Shown here: positions 1-5,448 of the stretch, one piece after another
Numbering within the stretch: position 1 is the first letter of the stretch
Layout of the letters: every line of letters starts with the position of its first letter
NCBI GenBank assembly: GCA_025362415.1
Contig: JANYGM010000245.1
Span: 1-5,477 of the forward strand
Direction: 5' to 3'
Origin: a bacterium
GTDB lineage: Bacteria > Bacteroidota > Bacteroidia > Cytophagales > Thermonemataceae
DNA: 5,477 nucleotides
The notes under the pieces: model-generated
The model's input: only the letters and a program-made list of their open reading frames with translations
What the model was told of the DNA's origin: nothing
Databases searched by the model: none
Translations under genes and position numbers: made by a program

Positions 1-697
1 AAAGCAAATATTGTTTAGGATTATGTGTATCACGAGCCAAAATATGCCTTGTTTCCCCTTTTCCAGACAAAAAAGCACGTCCATCACTCTCAAAAAAGAA
101 ACTACCAATATCTTTCATCTGCCACTCTATTTCACCTATATTTCTTTGTGGTAATCTAAAAAAAACTTCTGCAGTTTGTTCACTATCAGCAAATTGTGTG
201 GCTGCACCAATATTTCCATCAGTACCCAAAAAGAATGGTGTAAGTGCAGTTTCTGTATCTTTTCTTTCCAGAAAAAACCAAATAATTTCTGCACCCTCTC
301 CTTTGGGCATACTCACCAAATAACGGCTTTTATCCATCACTAAAATAGGGAAAAACTGCCCAGTGGCTATACGTTGGTCATTTTCGTCCCAAGTCATTTC
401 TATAAGTTTGATTTTCCCAATAACTTGATAGTTTTCCTGCCAATGTACAATCATATCAGCAAGTTTTATCTGCTCCAATTTATCATAAATAGTAGCATTT
501 GATGCGTTTAAACGGCTTTCAAATGATTTTTCATAAGAAGTGGAAGAAGGATTTTCTTGTTTTTTTGATTTTATTTCTGATAAATCTTCCGTTTGCGGAT
601 TTTTAGCATTTTTTATTATGCGTATTATAAGCATCACAACGCCTATAAATATTGTTAAAAAACCTAAATAAAATAAAATATTTGCTAATTGAGCCAT
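1..697 (-). CDS. membrane-anchored protein of unknown function, N-terminal part (possibly DUF4178-like)
   Basis: An open reading frame starts at the ATG at 697-695 and stays open for 232 codons to the left window edge, so the C-terminus is missing. The protein begins with a clear transmembrane helix (about residues 4-25, LANILFYLGFLTIFIGVVML) followed by basic residues (RIIKNAK), which predicts a single-pass anchor with the bulk in the cytoplasm. Residues 30-60 are a charged, Ser/Lys/Glu-rich linker. From about residue 74 a beta-rich domain begins (LADMIVHWQENYQVIGKIKL, then W103, W140 and W192). The order 'low-complexity linker, short beta domain with a V-x-G-x-I strand, then a strand near a tyrosine-leucine end' recalls DUF4178 proteins, but this is a weak resemblance judged by eye. 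The start is supported by the membrane helix directly after the Met and by an A-rich CAAAAA leader. It is 200 bases downstream of the M1 peptidase on the same strand, with a repeat element between them, so co-transcription is uncertain. Confidence 0.8.
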   Translation of the reverse strand, partial: MAQLANILFYLGFLTIFIGVVMLIIRIIKNAKNPQTEDLSEIKSKKQENPSSTSYEKSFESRLNASNATIYDKLEQIKLADMIVHWQENYQVIGKIKLIEMTWDENDQRIATGQFFPILVMDKSRYLVSMPKGEGAEIIWFFLERKDTETALTPFFLGTDGNIGAATQFADSEQTAEVFFRLPQRNIGEIEWQMKDIGSFFFESDGRAFLSGKGETRHILARDTHNPKQYLL

Positions 698-701
698 TTT
701 T

Positions 702-729
702 TGAAGTGTGAAGTGTGAGATGTGAAGTA
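702..729. repeat. 7-base tandem repeat (TGAAGTG-type, four units) in the leader of the left-edge gene
   Basis: Four consecutive 7-base units are visible on the plus strand: TGAAGTG, TGAAGTG, TGAGATG and TGAAGTA. The first two are identical, the third differs at two positions and the fourth at one. On the coding (minus) strand this is a pyrimidine-rich CACTTCA array that ends five bases before the ATG at 697. It therefore lies exactly where a ribosome would bind or where leader length would matter. Slippage here would change spacing but not the reading frame. Confidence 0.75.
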
Positions 730-793
730 AAATACATAAAACTACAAAAAATTATGCTCTTTTTAATTTAAAATGTCACCCATATTGATATTG

Positions 794-899
794 AAGTAAT
801 GAGACCTATTTAATAGGGTATTAAAATATATTTAACTTATTGATAATCAATATTTTAATAGTTTCCAATAATTATCCGTTTAAATAGGTCTCATTACTT
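794..899. mobile_element. MITE-like 106-bp element with perfect 20-bp terminal inverted repeats
   Basis: The left arm AAGTAATGAGACCTATTTAA (794-813) is the exact reverse complement of 880-899. The 66-base interior holds no coding capacity but is itself symmetric: ATTAAAATA (820-828) pairs with TATTTTAAT (851-859), and ATTGAT-A-ATCAAT (839-851) is a near-contiguous palindrome. Pairing stops sharply at both outer ends (793/900), as expected for element termini. No convincing target-site duplication is seen in the flanks. The right arm overlaps the peptidase stop codon (898-900). There is no T-run next to either arm, so a classical intrinsic terminator is unlikely, although the RNA hairpin could still protect the 3' end of the peptidase message. 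A non-autonomous insertion element is the preferred reading, and a plain 3' stem-loop is the alternative. Confidence 0.55.
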
Positions 900-2583
900 A
901 TTTAGTTTCACTAATTCTAATATAATACCTTGTCAAAAGCTCATTTAATCCATTAAAAGTGCTTGCAACATTATTTTTTGGTATTTTGGTACTTTGCCAA
1001 TTTGTGGTTGCTGAAATAGTTTTATTGTTGATTATCAAAGGCATAGCAAAATTTTTCTGATGACTATTCCAACGAAAAAACAATATTTTATCTCCTTTAT
1101 TTATTTTATCATCTTCAAAATAATACTCCAAAGTAGGAATTTGAGTGTATTTTAAGTATTCATCAAAGAAATAAGTTAAATCTTTTTTTGCTTTTTTATT
1201 GATATAATTGACCACTTCTTTTGTGGTGGTGGTTTTCATAGAAAAATCTTTTTGCAAACCTTTCAAAATCTCAAACCAAAGTTTATCATCATTCAAAACA
1301 TTGCGTAAAGTATTGAGCATCAGTGCGCCTTTGAAATAAATATCACCTGGTGCATCAGCATTTACGCCCAAAGGTGCAAGCATAGGTTTTTCATTAGTAA
1401 CAATCTTTTTATACCCATTTACATACGTATCTGCTTGTGCTTTTCCAAACATACATTCCACATAAAGCACCTCTGAATAGGTCGTAAAAGCCTCGTGAAG
1501 CCACATTTCTGCGTGGTCTTGCGCACTTAGGTTGTTGCCCCAATATTCGTGTCCACTCTCGTGTATGATAATAAAATCAAACATCATTCCCACACCAGAT
1601 GCGCTCAAATCACGTCCATTGTAGCCATTTTGGTACTTATTTCCATAGGCAATAGCACCTTGATGCTCCATTCCTAAATAGGGTGTTTCTACCAGCGCAT
1701 AGCCATCATTCCAAAATGGATATTTGCCAAAATAGCGTTCAAAACACTTTAGCATAGGTTTTACTTGCTCAAATTGCTTTTTTGCTTTCTCCAAATTATA
1801 GGGCATCACGTAGTAATCTAAGGCAAGTTTTGTTTCATCTTCCGCAGTATAAATATCCTCAAAATGAACATATTTACCAATATTTAGCGTAATGTTGTAG
1901 TTATTGATAGGGTAAGAAGTGCGCCATTCGTAACGAGTATAGTTATCAGCGAGTTCTTGCGTACCAAAAAGTTTACCATTTGATATACAAATTAGGTCAG
2001 AAGGCACTTCACAAGCCACACGTACACCATTATCTGGCTCATCAGAAAGGTGGTCTTTGTTAGGAAACCAAAGACTTGCGCCAATTCCCTCGCAACTAAG
2101 CCCAATCCAGTCGTTTTTGTCGTTATCTTTTTTCCACGAAAAACCACCGTCCCAAGGAGCATTTTTAGCTTCTGTGGGTGTTCCTGCATAAAAAATAGTC
2201 AAAGAATCACGTTTATTTTTCTTCTGAATGTCTTGAAAATCAACAAAAAAAGCATTTCCATTTCTCGTAAATTTGAGGGATTTGTTGTGATATAAGATTT
2301 TTTCAATAGCAAGATTTTCAAATAAATCTAACTGTATTTTCTTAAAATCTGCCTTTACAAGATAATGAATAGTGTTTTTTCCAGATATTTTCTTATCTTT
2401 CGGAATGACACGCAAAGAAATATCATAATAAGTTACATCAAAACAAGTGCGCAAAGGTGAAAGTGTGCCACGTAGGCTATCCTGTGCCGTAAATATTGGA
2501 GCAACTTGAGAAATAGCTTTTTTGGGTGCAAAAACAGCACTCAAAAAAAACATACAGATAATTATTAAAGTCTTTTTTTTCAT
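898..2583 (-). CDS. secreted M1 family zinc metallopeptidase (aminopeptidase-like)
   Basis: This is a 561-residue zinc peptidase of the M1 (gluzincin) family, which removes N-terminal residues from peptides. All the hallmark elements are present in order: a substrate-binding motif GMEHQG (304-309, equivalent to the family's G-x-M-E-N), the zinc motif HESGH (341-345), the third zinc ligand E364 eighteen residues later within WLHEAF, and the catalytic tyrosine Y416 in YFKGA (matching PYEKG of leukotriene A4 hydrolase). The N-terminus MKKK plus a hydrophobic stretch (about 5-19) is a signal peptide, with cleavage probably near residues 19-26, so the enzyme acts in the periplasm or outside the cell. 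Residues about 40-235 form the usual beta-sandwich domain. The protein ends soon after the helical and small C-terminal segments, with no large domain IV as in PepN and no visible type IX sorting domain. The GMEH form with His instead of Asn is, as I recall, common in Bacteroidota M1 proteins. The start is supported by the signal peptide and a promoter about 85 bases upstream. The stop codon overlaps the inverted-repeat element. Substrate is not predictable. Confidence 0.95.
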   Translation of the reverse strand: MKKKTLIIICMFFLSAVFAPKKAISQVAPIFTAQDSLRGTLSPLRTCFDVTYYDISLRVIPKDKKISGKNTIHYLVKADFKKIQLDLFENLAIEKILYHNKSLKFTRNGNAFFVDFQDIQKKNKRDSLTIFYAGTPTEAKNAPWDGGFSWKKDNDKNDWIGLSCEGIGASLWFPNKDHLSDEPDNGVRVACEVPSDLICISNGKLFGTQELADNYTRYEWRTSYPINNYNITLNIGKYVHFEDIYTAEDETKLALDYYVMPYNLEKAKKQFEQVKPMLKCFERYFGKYPFWNDGYALVETPYLGMEHQGAIAYGNKYQNGYNGRDLSASGVGMMFDFIIIHESGHEYWGNNLSAQDHAEMWLHEAFTTYSEVLYVECMFGKAQADTYVNGYKKIVTNEKPMLAPLGVNADAPGDIYFKGALMLNTLRNVLNDDKLWFEILKGLQKDFSMKTTTTKEVVNYINKKAKKDLTYFFDEYLKYTQIPTLEYYFEDDKINKGDKILFFRWNSHQKNFAMPLIINNKTISATTNWQSTKIPKNNVASTFNGLNELLTRYYIRISETK

Positions 2584-2668
2584 TAAATAGAAATTTTAGA
2601 TAGTATTTTAAGTAGTTTGATAATCAAGAAGATAAAGCAATATAACATTATTTTTTTACAAATAAACA

Positions 2669-2698
2669 CAAAAATAACTAATAAAAGTTTGTTACAAA
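2669..2698 (-). promoter_or_regulatory. candidate Bacteroidota-type promoter for the M1 peptidase
   Basis: Read on the minus strand, TTTG (2698-2695) is followed after 18 bases by TATTTTTG (2676-2669). This fits the Bacteroidota sigma-A consensus TTTG-N19to21-TAnnTTTG except that the spacer is one base short. The predicted transcript start is around 2662, giving a leader of roughly 80 bases before the ATG at 2583. It overlaps the opposed plus-strand promoter. AT-rich DNA makes chance matches common, so the assignment depends on position as much as on sequence. Confidence 0.5.
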
Positions 2699-2718
2699 CA
2701 AGTTTTTTACTATTTTTG
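2688..2718 (+). promoter_or_regulatory. candidate Bacteroidota-type promoter for the 55-codon gene
   Basis: TTTG (2688-2691), a 19-base spacer and TATTTTTG (2711-2718) give a full match to the Bacteroidota TTTG/TAnnTTTG promoter with good spacing. The predicted start is about 2725, leaving a leader of roughly 70 bases before the ATG at 2797. Its TTTG box and that of the minus-strand promoter form the two arms of a small palindrome, GTTTG-TTA-CAAAC (2687-2699). Confidence 0.55.
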
Positions 2719-2796
2719 AGGTATGCAACTGCTAAACAATACCTGAAAACAATTTGTCTATACTCTTTACGCAATTAAATAATTCAATATAAAATT

Positions 2797-2964
2797 ATGC
2801 CCAACATAAACAAAGATAAGCTGCTTGCAACACGTGAAAAACTAATGAACTTGCTTACTAGCAAAGAGTTAGATGCAAATATAGAACGCCTAGTGCGAGA
2901 AGATTTGCGGAATGTAGAGAAAGAAATAGAGGAAATTCCTCACGAAAATAAAAATGATATGTAA
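2797..2964 (+). CDS. small hypothetical protein, 55 residues, charged and helical
   Basis: ATG at 2797 opens a 55-codon frame ending in TAA at 2962-2964. The product begins MPNINKDKLLATREKL and is rich in Lys, Arg, Glu, Leu and Asn with no Cys, Trp or membrane segment. Residues about 6-46 (from KDKLLATREKL through LRNVEKEIEEI) have hydrophobic residues at helix spacing, predicting an amphipathic, perhaps coiled-coil, cytoplasmic helix. No family was recognised. Support for a real gene comes from its own strong candidate promoter upstream, an A/T-rich leader, and a clean intrinsic terminator starting 21 bases after the stop. The codons do not look like random AT-rich DNA (for example CTG, CGC, CGG and GAG appear). 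It is the only plus-strand gene in the window and is convergent with the lipoprotein gene. The alternative is a roughly 290-base non-coding RNA from the same promoter and terminator, but the well-formed charged protein makes coding more likely. Confidence 0.65.
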   Translation: MPNINKDKLLATREKLMNLLTSKELDANIERLVREDLRNVEKEIEEIPHENKNDM

Positions 2965-2984
2965 TTTGTAAAACATAATTATAA

Positions 2985-3016
2985 TAAAAAAACCGTAAAA
3001 TTTTACGGTTTTTTTA
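2985..3016. terminator. bidirectional intrinsic terminator between convergent genes
   Basis: A perfect palindrome has the stem CCGTAAAA/TTTTACGG (2993-3000 with 3001-3008), flanked by seven A on the left and seven T on the right. Because the A-run and T-run mirror each other, either strand gives a GC-containing hairpin followed by seven U. It lies 20 bases past the stop of the 55-codon gene and about 55 bases past the stop of the lipoprotein gene, so it can end both convergent transcripts. Confidence 0.88.
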
Positions 3017-3050
3017 GTTATATAATTACGAGAAATTTGTACTGTATTTG

Positions 3051-3071
3051 CTCCCCTTTGGGGCTGGGGGC
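3051..3071. repeat. fragment of the CCCC/GGGG intergenic repeat next to the lipoprotein stop
   Basis: The GC-rich block CCCCTTTGGGGCTGGGGG (3053-3070) stands out in AT-rich DNA. Its part GGGGCTGGGGG (3060-3070) is identical to 3887-3897 in the complete element at 3805-3926. CCCC-TTT-GGGG can form a 4-bp hairpin. The block abuts the lipoprotein TAA (3072-3074), and no outer TIR is visible here, so it appears to be a decayed or partial copy of the same repeat family. Confidence 0.55.
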
Positions 3072-3779
3072 TTATTTTTTGCCATACGCTATAATTCTTT
3101 GCTTAATGATTTTACCAAAATCAATAATTCCTTTTCCTATATTTGCGTTGTCGCTTTTATAAGCAACTTGAGTTTCATCAATAGCCACAATACCAATATT
3201 TTCTGCATAAATCTCACTTCTGCGTGTGAGGCGCACAAGTGATGAATCATTCACTTGTTGTACTTTGAGTGTTTTGGGGAAATTTAATTTATTGATAACC
3301 AAAGACTTATTAAAATCTTCTATTTGATAATTTTCTCTTTGATTACTATTAAAAAAATTGCCATTCCAAACTAATTTATCTTTTAGCGGAAACGTAAGTC
3401 TAACAAATGAAATGTTATTTTCTTGTCTAATTGCTTGATTATTGTTAATAGAGGCAGCCCAAACAGAGTCTATTTTCCAATTTTGTGTTTCATTTGCACG
3501 TACATAACGCTCCAAAACGTATAATTTAATTTTTGAAGCACTTGTAAAAGTATCTACCACTTCTTCTTTTAGTTGATAATTCTCTCTAATAATAGGCTGA
3601 TTAGAAGGATAATTAGTTTTTTCTACCTCATAAATGACATAACGCCCAATTTCTAAGGGGAAAAATTCATATCCCACTGCTAATGGCTCTGTTTGCGCAT
3701 TATTTTGGCAAGAAGTTAGGCAAAATAACCCACCCAAAAACAAGCTAAAACCCAATAAAAAAATTTTGATATTTTTCAT
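3072..3779 (-). CDS. putative lipoprotein of unknown function
   Basis: This is a 235-residue exported protein. The N-terminus MKNIKIFLLGFSLFLGG is a signal peptide ending in a lipobox LTSC (21-24), so Cys24 should be lipidated after signal peptidase II cleavage. The following QNNAQTEP lacks an obvious inner-membrane retention signal and an outer-membrane location is inferred. The mature part is rich in beta-prone sequence and begins with EFFPLEIGRYVIYEVEKTNY (39-58); a 'PLxxGxYxIYEV' opening of this kind recurs, as I recall, in uncharacterised Bacteroidota lipoproteins. No catalytic motif is recognised and no function is proposed. It ends in a basic tail (KQRIIAYGKK). The chosen start is the only Met that keeps the signal peptide. 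The gene lies 226 bases downstream of sufS on the same strand, but a folded repeat element stands between them, starting only 25 bases upstream of the ATG, so an independent promoter or read-through are both possible. Confidence 0.88.
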   Translation of the reverse strand: MKNIKIFLLGFSLFLGGLFCLTSCQNNAQTEPLAVGYEFFPLEIGRYVIYEVEKTNYPSNQPIIRENYQLKEEVVDTFTSASKIKLYVLERYVRANETQNWKIDSVWAASINNNQAIRQENNISFVRLTFPLKDKLVWNGNFFNSNQRENYQIEDFNKSLVINKLNFPKTLKVQQVNDSSLVRLTRRSEIYAENIGIVAIDETQVAYKSDNANIGKGIIDFGKIIKQRIIAYGKK

Positions 3780-3804
3780 ATTTTACGAATATAAGAAGGT
3801 TTAC

Positions 3805-3926
3805 AGGACTTACGCAAAACCTATTAAAAACCACCCCTAACCCCTCCTAAAAAGGAGGGGAACAAACCTCCCCTCCTTCCTAAGGAGGGGCTGGGGGTGG
3901 TTATAGAACTTTTTTGCGTAAGTCCT
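3805..3926. mobile_element. 122-bp palindromic repeat element with 15-bp terminal inverted repeats and two inner hairpins
   Basis: AGGACTTACGCAAAA (3805-3819) is the exact reverse complement of 3912-3926. Inside, AACCACCCCTAACCCCTCCT on the left is nearly complementary to the right-hand AAGGAGGGGCTGGGGGTGGTT. Two perfect hairpins are also present: CCCCTCCT-AAAA-AGGAGGGG (3841-3860) and CCCCTCCTT-CCT-AAGGAGGGG (3870-3890). The whole can fold as a long rod or as a cloverleaf with two arms. It has no coding capacity. GC-rich CCCCTCCT/AGGAGGGG blocks between genes are, from memory, widespread in Bacteroidota genomes. The sharply ended TIR suggests a non-autonomous mobile element. Flanking duplications are not evident. 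It may also act as a 3' structure for sufS RNA. Confidence 0.7.
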
Positions 3927-4005
3927 AGTTTATTTTGTGAGGTATAAAATCCCCACGTTACTGATTTTTACTAATAATATGCGTTTAAGTACCTCTTACT
4001 TATCC

Positions 4006-5232
4006 TTATTTCAACATTTTTACTGTTTTTTGAAGTGCAACAATAAAATTATCAATTTCATCTGTTGTATTATAAACTGCAAATGAGGCACGAGTAGTAC
4101 CAGAAATACCCAATCTTTCCATCAAAGGTTGGGTACAATGTGAGCCAGTACGCACCGCAATTCCTTGATTATCAAGTAAAGTACCAATGTCAGATGGATG
4201 AATATCATCAAAAACAAAAGAAATAACACTAGCTTTTTCTTTGGCAGTTCCTATGATTTTTAGCCCAGCAACCTCCGTAATACGTTCTGTTGCATATTTT
4301 AAGAGATAGTTTTCATAATCTGCAATATTTTTTTTGCCTAAATTATTCATATATTCTAGTGCCAAGCGGAAGGCAATCACGTCTGCAATATTGGGTGTGC
4401 CTGCCTCAAACTTAAAAGGAAGTACATTATAAGTGGTTTTTTCAAAACTAACGGTGCTAATCATTTCCCCACCACCTTGATACGGAGGCATTTGATTTAG
4501 CAAATCTTTTTTGCCAAAAAGTGCGCCTATTCCTGTTGGAGCGAATATTTTATGTCCAGAAAATACATAAAAATCACAATCTAAATCTTGTACGTCTATG
4601 TCCAAATGTACAACGCCTTGTGCGCCATCTATAAGCACTTTTGCGCCTTGTGCGTGTGCAAGACTAATTATTTCTTTAATAGGATTTATTGTTCCCAAAG
4701 AGTTAGAAATATGTACCACAGAAACTAGCTTTGTGCGCTCTGAAAGCAATTTTTCATATTCTTCTAAGATAATTTCTCCACTATCTGTAATAGGGATTAT
4801 TTTTAATATTGCACCTTTTTCTTCACATAGCATTTGCCAAGGCACAATATTAGAGTGGTGTTCCATTGTAGAGATAATAATTTCATCTCCTTTTTGTATA
4901 AATTTTCGTCCAAAAGTGCTGGCAATCAAGTTGATACCTTCTGTTGTACCTTTTGTAAAAATAATTTCTTCTGTACTCTTTGCATTGAGTATTTGGCGGA
5001 TAGTTTCTCGTGTAGCCTCGTATTCGCCTGTGGCTTTATTTGCCAAAAAATGCGCTCCACGGTGAATATTAGCGTTTGTATGCTGATAATAATTACTTAA
5101 AGCATCAATAACAACATTTGGTTTTTGAGAGGTGGCAGCATTATCAAAATATATAAGCGGTTTCCCATAAATTTCTTGTTGAAGAATGGGAAAATCTTGG
5201 CGGATTTGGTAGATATTAAGCATTTGTTTCAT
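4006..5232 (-). CDS. sufS: SufS-type cysteine desulfurase (group II)
   Basis: This is a 408-residue PLP enzyme that takes sulfur from L-cysteine, forming alanine and an enzyme persulfide for Fe-S cluster assembly by the cytoplasmic SUF machinery. Length and motifs match E. coli SufS (406 residues) with a constant offset of two: H125 in MEHHSN stacks on PLP, D202 and Q205 lie in LIDGAQG, K228 in SGHK forms the Schiff base, C366 in RTGSHCTQPLM carries the persulfide, and R381 in TTRAS binds the substrate carboxylate. NAATSQKP (31-38) and NIHRGAH (55-61) are also typical. The segment before the active Cys reads GSHCT where E. coli has GHHCA, a small departure at residue 364. The start at 5232 gives the E. 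coli-like length. Met4 (5223) is a possible alternative that would sit farther from the leader hairpin. No other suf gene is adjacent on either side: downstream is a lipoprotein and upstream 245 bases hold no gene. A sister selenocysteine lyase function cannot be excluded from sequence. Confidence 0.95.
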   Translation of the reverse strand: MKQMLNIYQIRQDFPILQQEIYGKPLIYFDNAATSQKPNVVIDALSNYYQHTNANIHRGAHFLANKATGEYEATRETIRQILNAKSTEEIIFTKGTTEGINLIASTFGRKFIQKGDEIIISTMEHHSNIVPWQMLCEEKGAILKIIPITDSGEIILEEYEKLLSERTKLVSVVHISNSLGTINPIKEIISLAHAQGAKVLIDGAQGVVHLDIDVQDLDCDFYVFSGHKIFAPTGIGALFGKKDLLNQMPPYQGGGEMISTVSFEKTTYNVLPFKFEAGTPNIADVIAFRLALEYMNNLGKKNIADYENYLLKYATERITEVAGLKIIGTAKEKASVISFVFDDIHPSDIGTLLDNQGIAVRTGSHCTQPLMERLGISGTTRASFAVYNTTDEIDNFIVALQKTVKMLK

Positions 5233-5234
5233 AG

Positions 5235-5270
5235 GTATTCAACAAAATAAAGAAGTTTTTTGTTGAATAC
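5235..5270 (-). promoter_or_regulatory. 13-bp stem-loop directly upstream of the sufS start codon
   Basis: GTATTCAACAAAA (5235-5247) is the exact reverse complement of 5258-5270, with a 10-base loop. On the sufS strand the hairpin ends two bases before the ATG at 5232, inside the predicted leader, where it would overlap the ribosome footprint. No U-run follows it, so it is not a terminator. It may be an RNA element acting on translation or RNA stability, or a palindromic protein-binding site. Confidence 0.55.
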
Positions 5271-5274
5271 TTCA

Positions 5275-5325
5275 CCTAATTTTATTGATATTTTTAGTTA
5301 ATTATTTTTGAATTAGGCAAAACTA
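5275..5325 (-). promoter_or_regulatory. candidate sufS promoter -7 box with adjoining operator-like inverted repeat
   Basis: On the minus strand TAGTTTTG (5325-5318) matches the Bacteroidota -7 consensus TAnnTTTG. The nearest TTTG upstream (5352-5349) is 23 bases away, longer than the usual 19-21, so the -33 part is weak. Directly downstream, CCTAATT (5275-5281) and AATTAGG (5311-5317) form a perfect 7-bp inverted repeat with a 29-base spacer, beginning next to the -7 box and covering the predicted start. This is a plausible repressor site or a second leader stem. Confidence 0.4.
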
Positions 5326-5420
5326 CAAAAAAACTAAGAATTTCTATACAAAAAAATCTATTATGTAATATTTTTTAGTAATTTTAGGCTTGAATAGTTG
5401 TGAATTATGAATTATTCCTG

Positions 5421-5448
5421 TGTCGTCAGGTGTTTCCACCTGACGACA
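5421..5448. repeat. GC-rich perfect 12-bp hairpin
   Basis: TGTCGTCAGGTG (5421-5432) pairs exactly with CACCTGACGACA (5437-5448) around a TTTC loop. The stem is far richer in G+C than its surroundings. A T-run (eight T) begins about 15 bases to the right, too far for a standard intrinsic terminator. Just to the left is a short duplicated unit, GAATTAT at 5402-5408 and 5409-5415. The rest of 5233-5477 holds no gene. Confidence 0.7.

Noticed and set aside
794..899. Inverted repeat considered as an intrinsic terminator for the peptidase
   Set aside because: Neither strand has a T-run after the stem and the loop region is 66 bases long; only an RNA-protecting or mobile-element role is kept.
2050..2295. 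Plus-strand open frame of 81 codons, and a 65-codon minus-strand frame at 1992-2189, inside the peptidase gene
   Set aside because: Both overlap the well-supported M1 coding frame, including its conserved N-terminal domain, and have Cys/Lys/Phe-rich low-quality translations without recognisable features.
2583..2774. 63-codon minus-strand frame upstream of the peptidase
   Set aside because: It covers the divergent promoter region, its translation is a hydrophobic Ile/Leu/Lys product typical of AT-rich non-coding DNA, and it would overlap the peptidase start.
3048..3242. 64-codon plus-strand frame at the 3' end of the lipoprotein gene
   Set aside because: It is antisense to the lipoprotein and starts in the GC-rich repeat fragment; there is no independent support.
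3841..3890. The pair of CCCCTCCT/AGGAGGGG hairpins considered as a CRISPR mini-array
   Set aside because: There are only two units separated by 9 bases with no spacer-sized unique sequence, and they lie within one element bounded by terminal inverted repeats.
3939..3995. 6-bp inverted repeat GAGGTA/TACCTC downstream of sufS
   Set aside because: The arms are short and 45 bases apart, which is expected by chance in a region of this size.
4598..5100. Two long plus-strand open frames (155 and 88 codons) opposite sufS
   Set aside because: They are antisense to highly conserved SufS motifs, their translations are rich in Ser, Cys and Ile as expected from the complement of an AT-rich gene, and no promoter or leader supports them.
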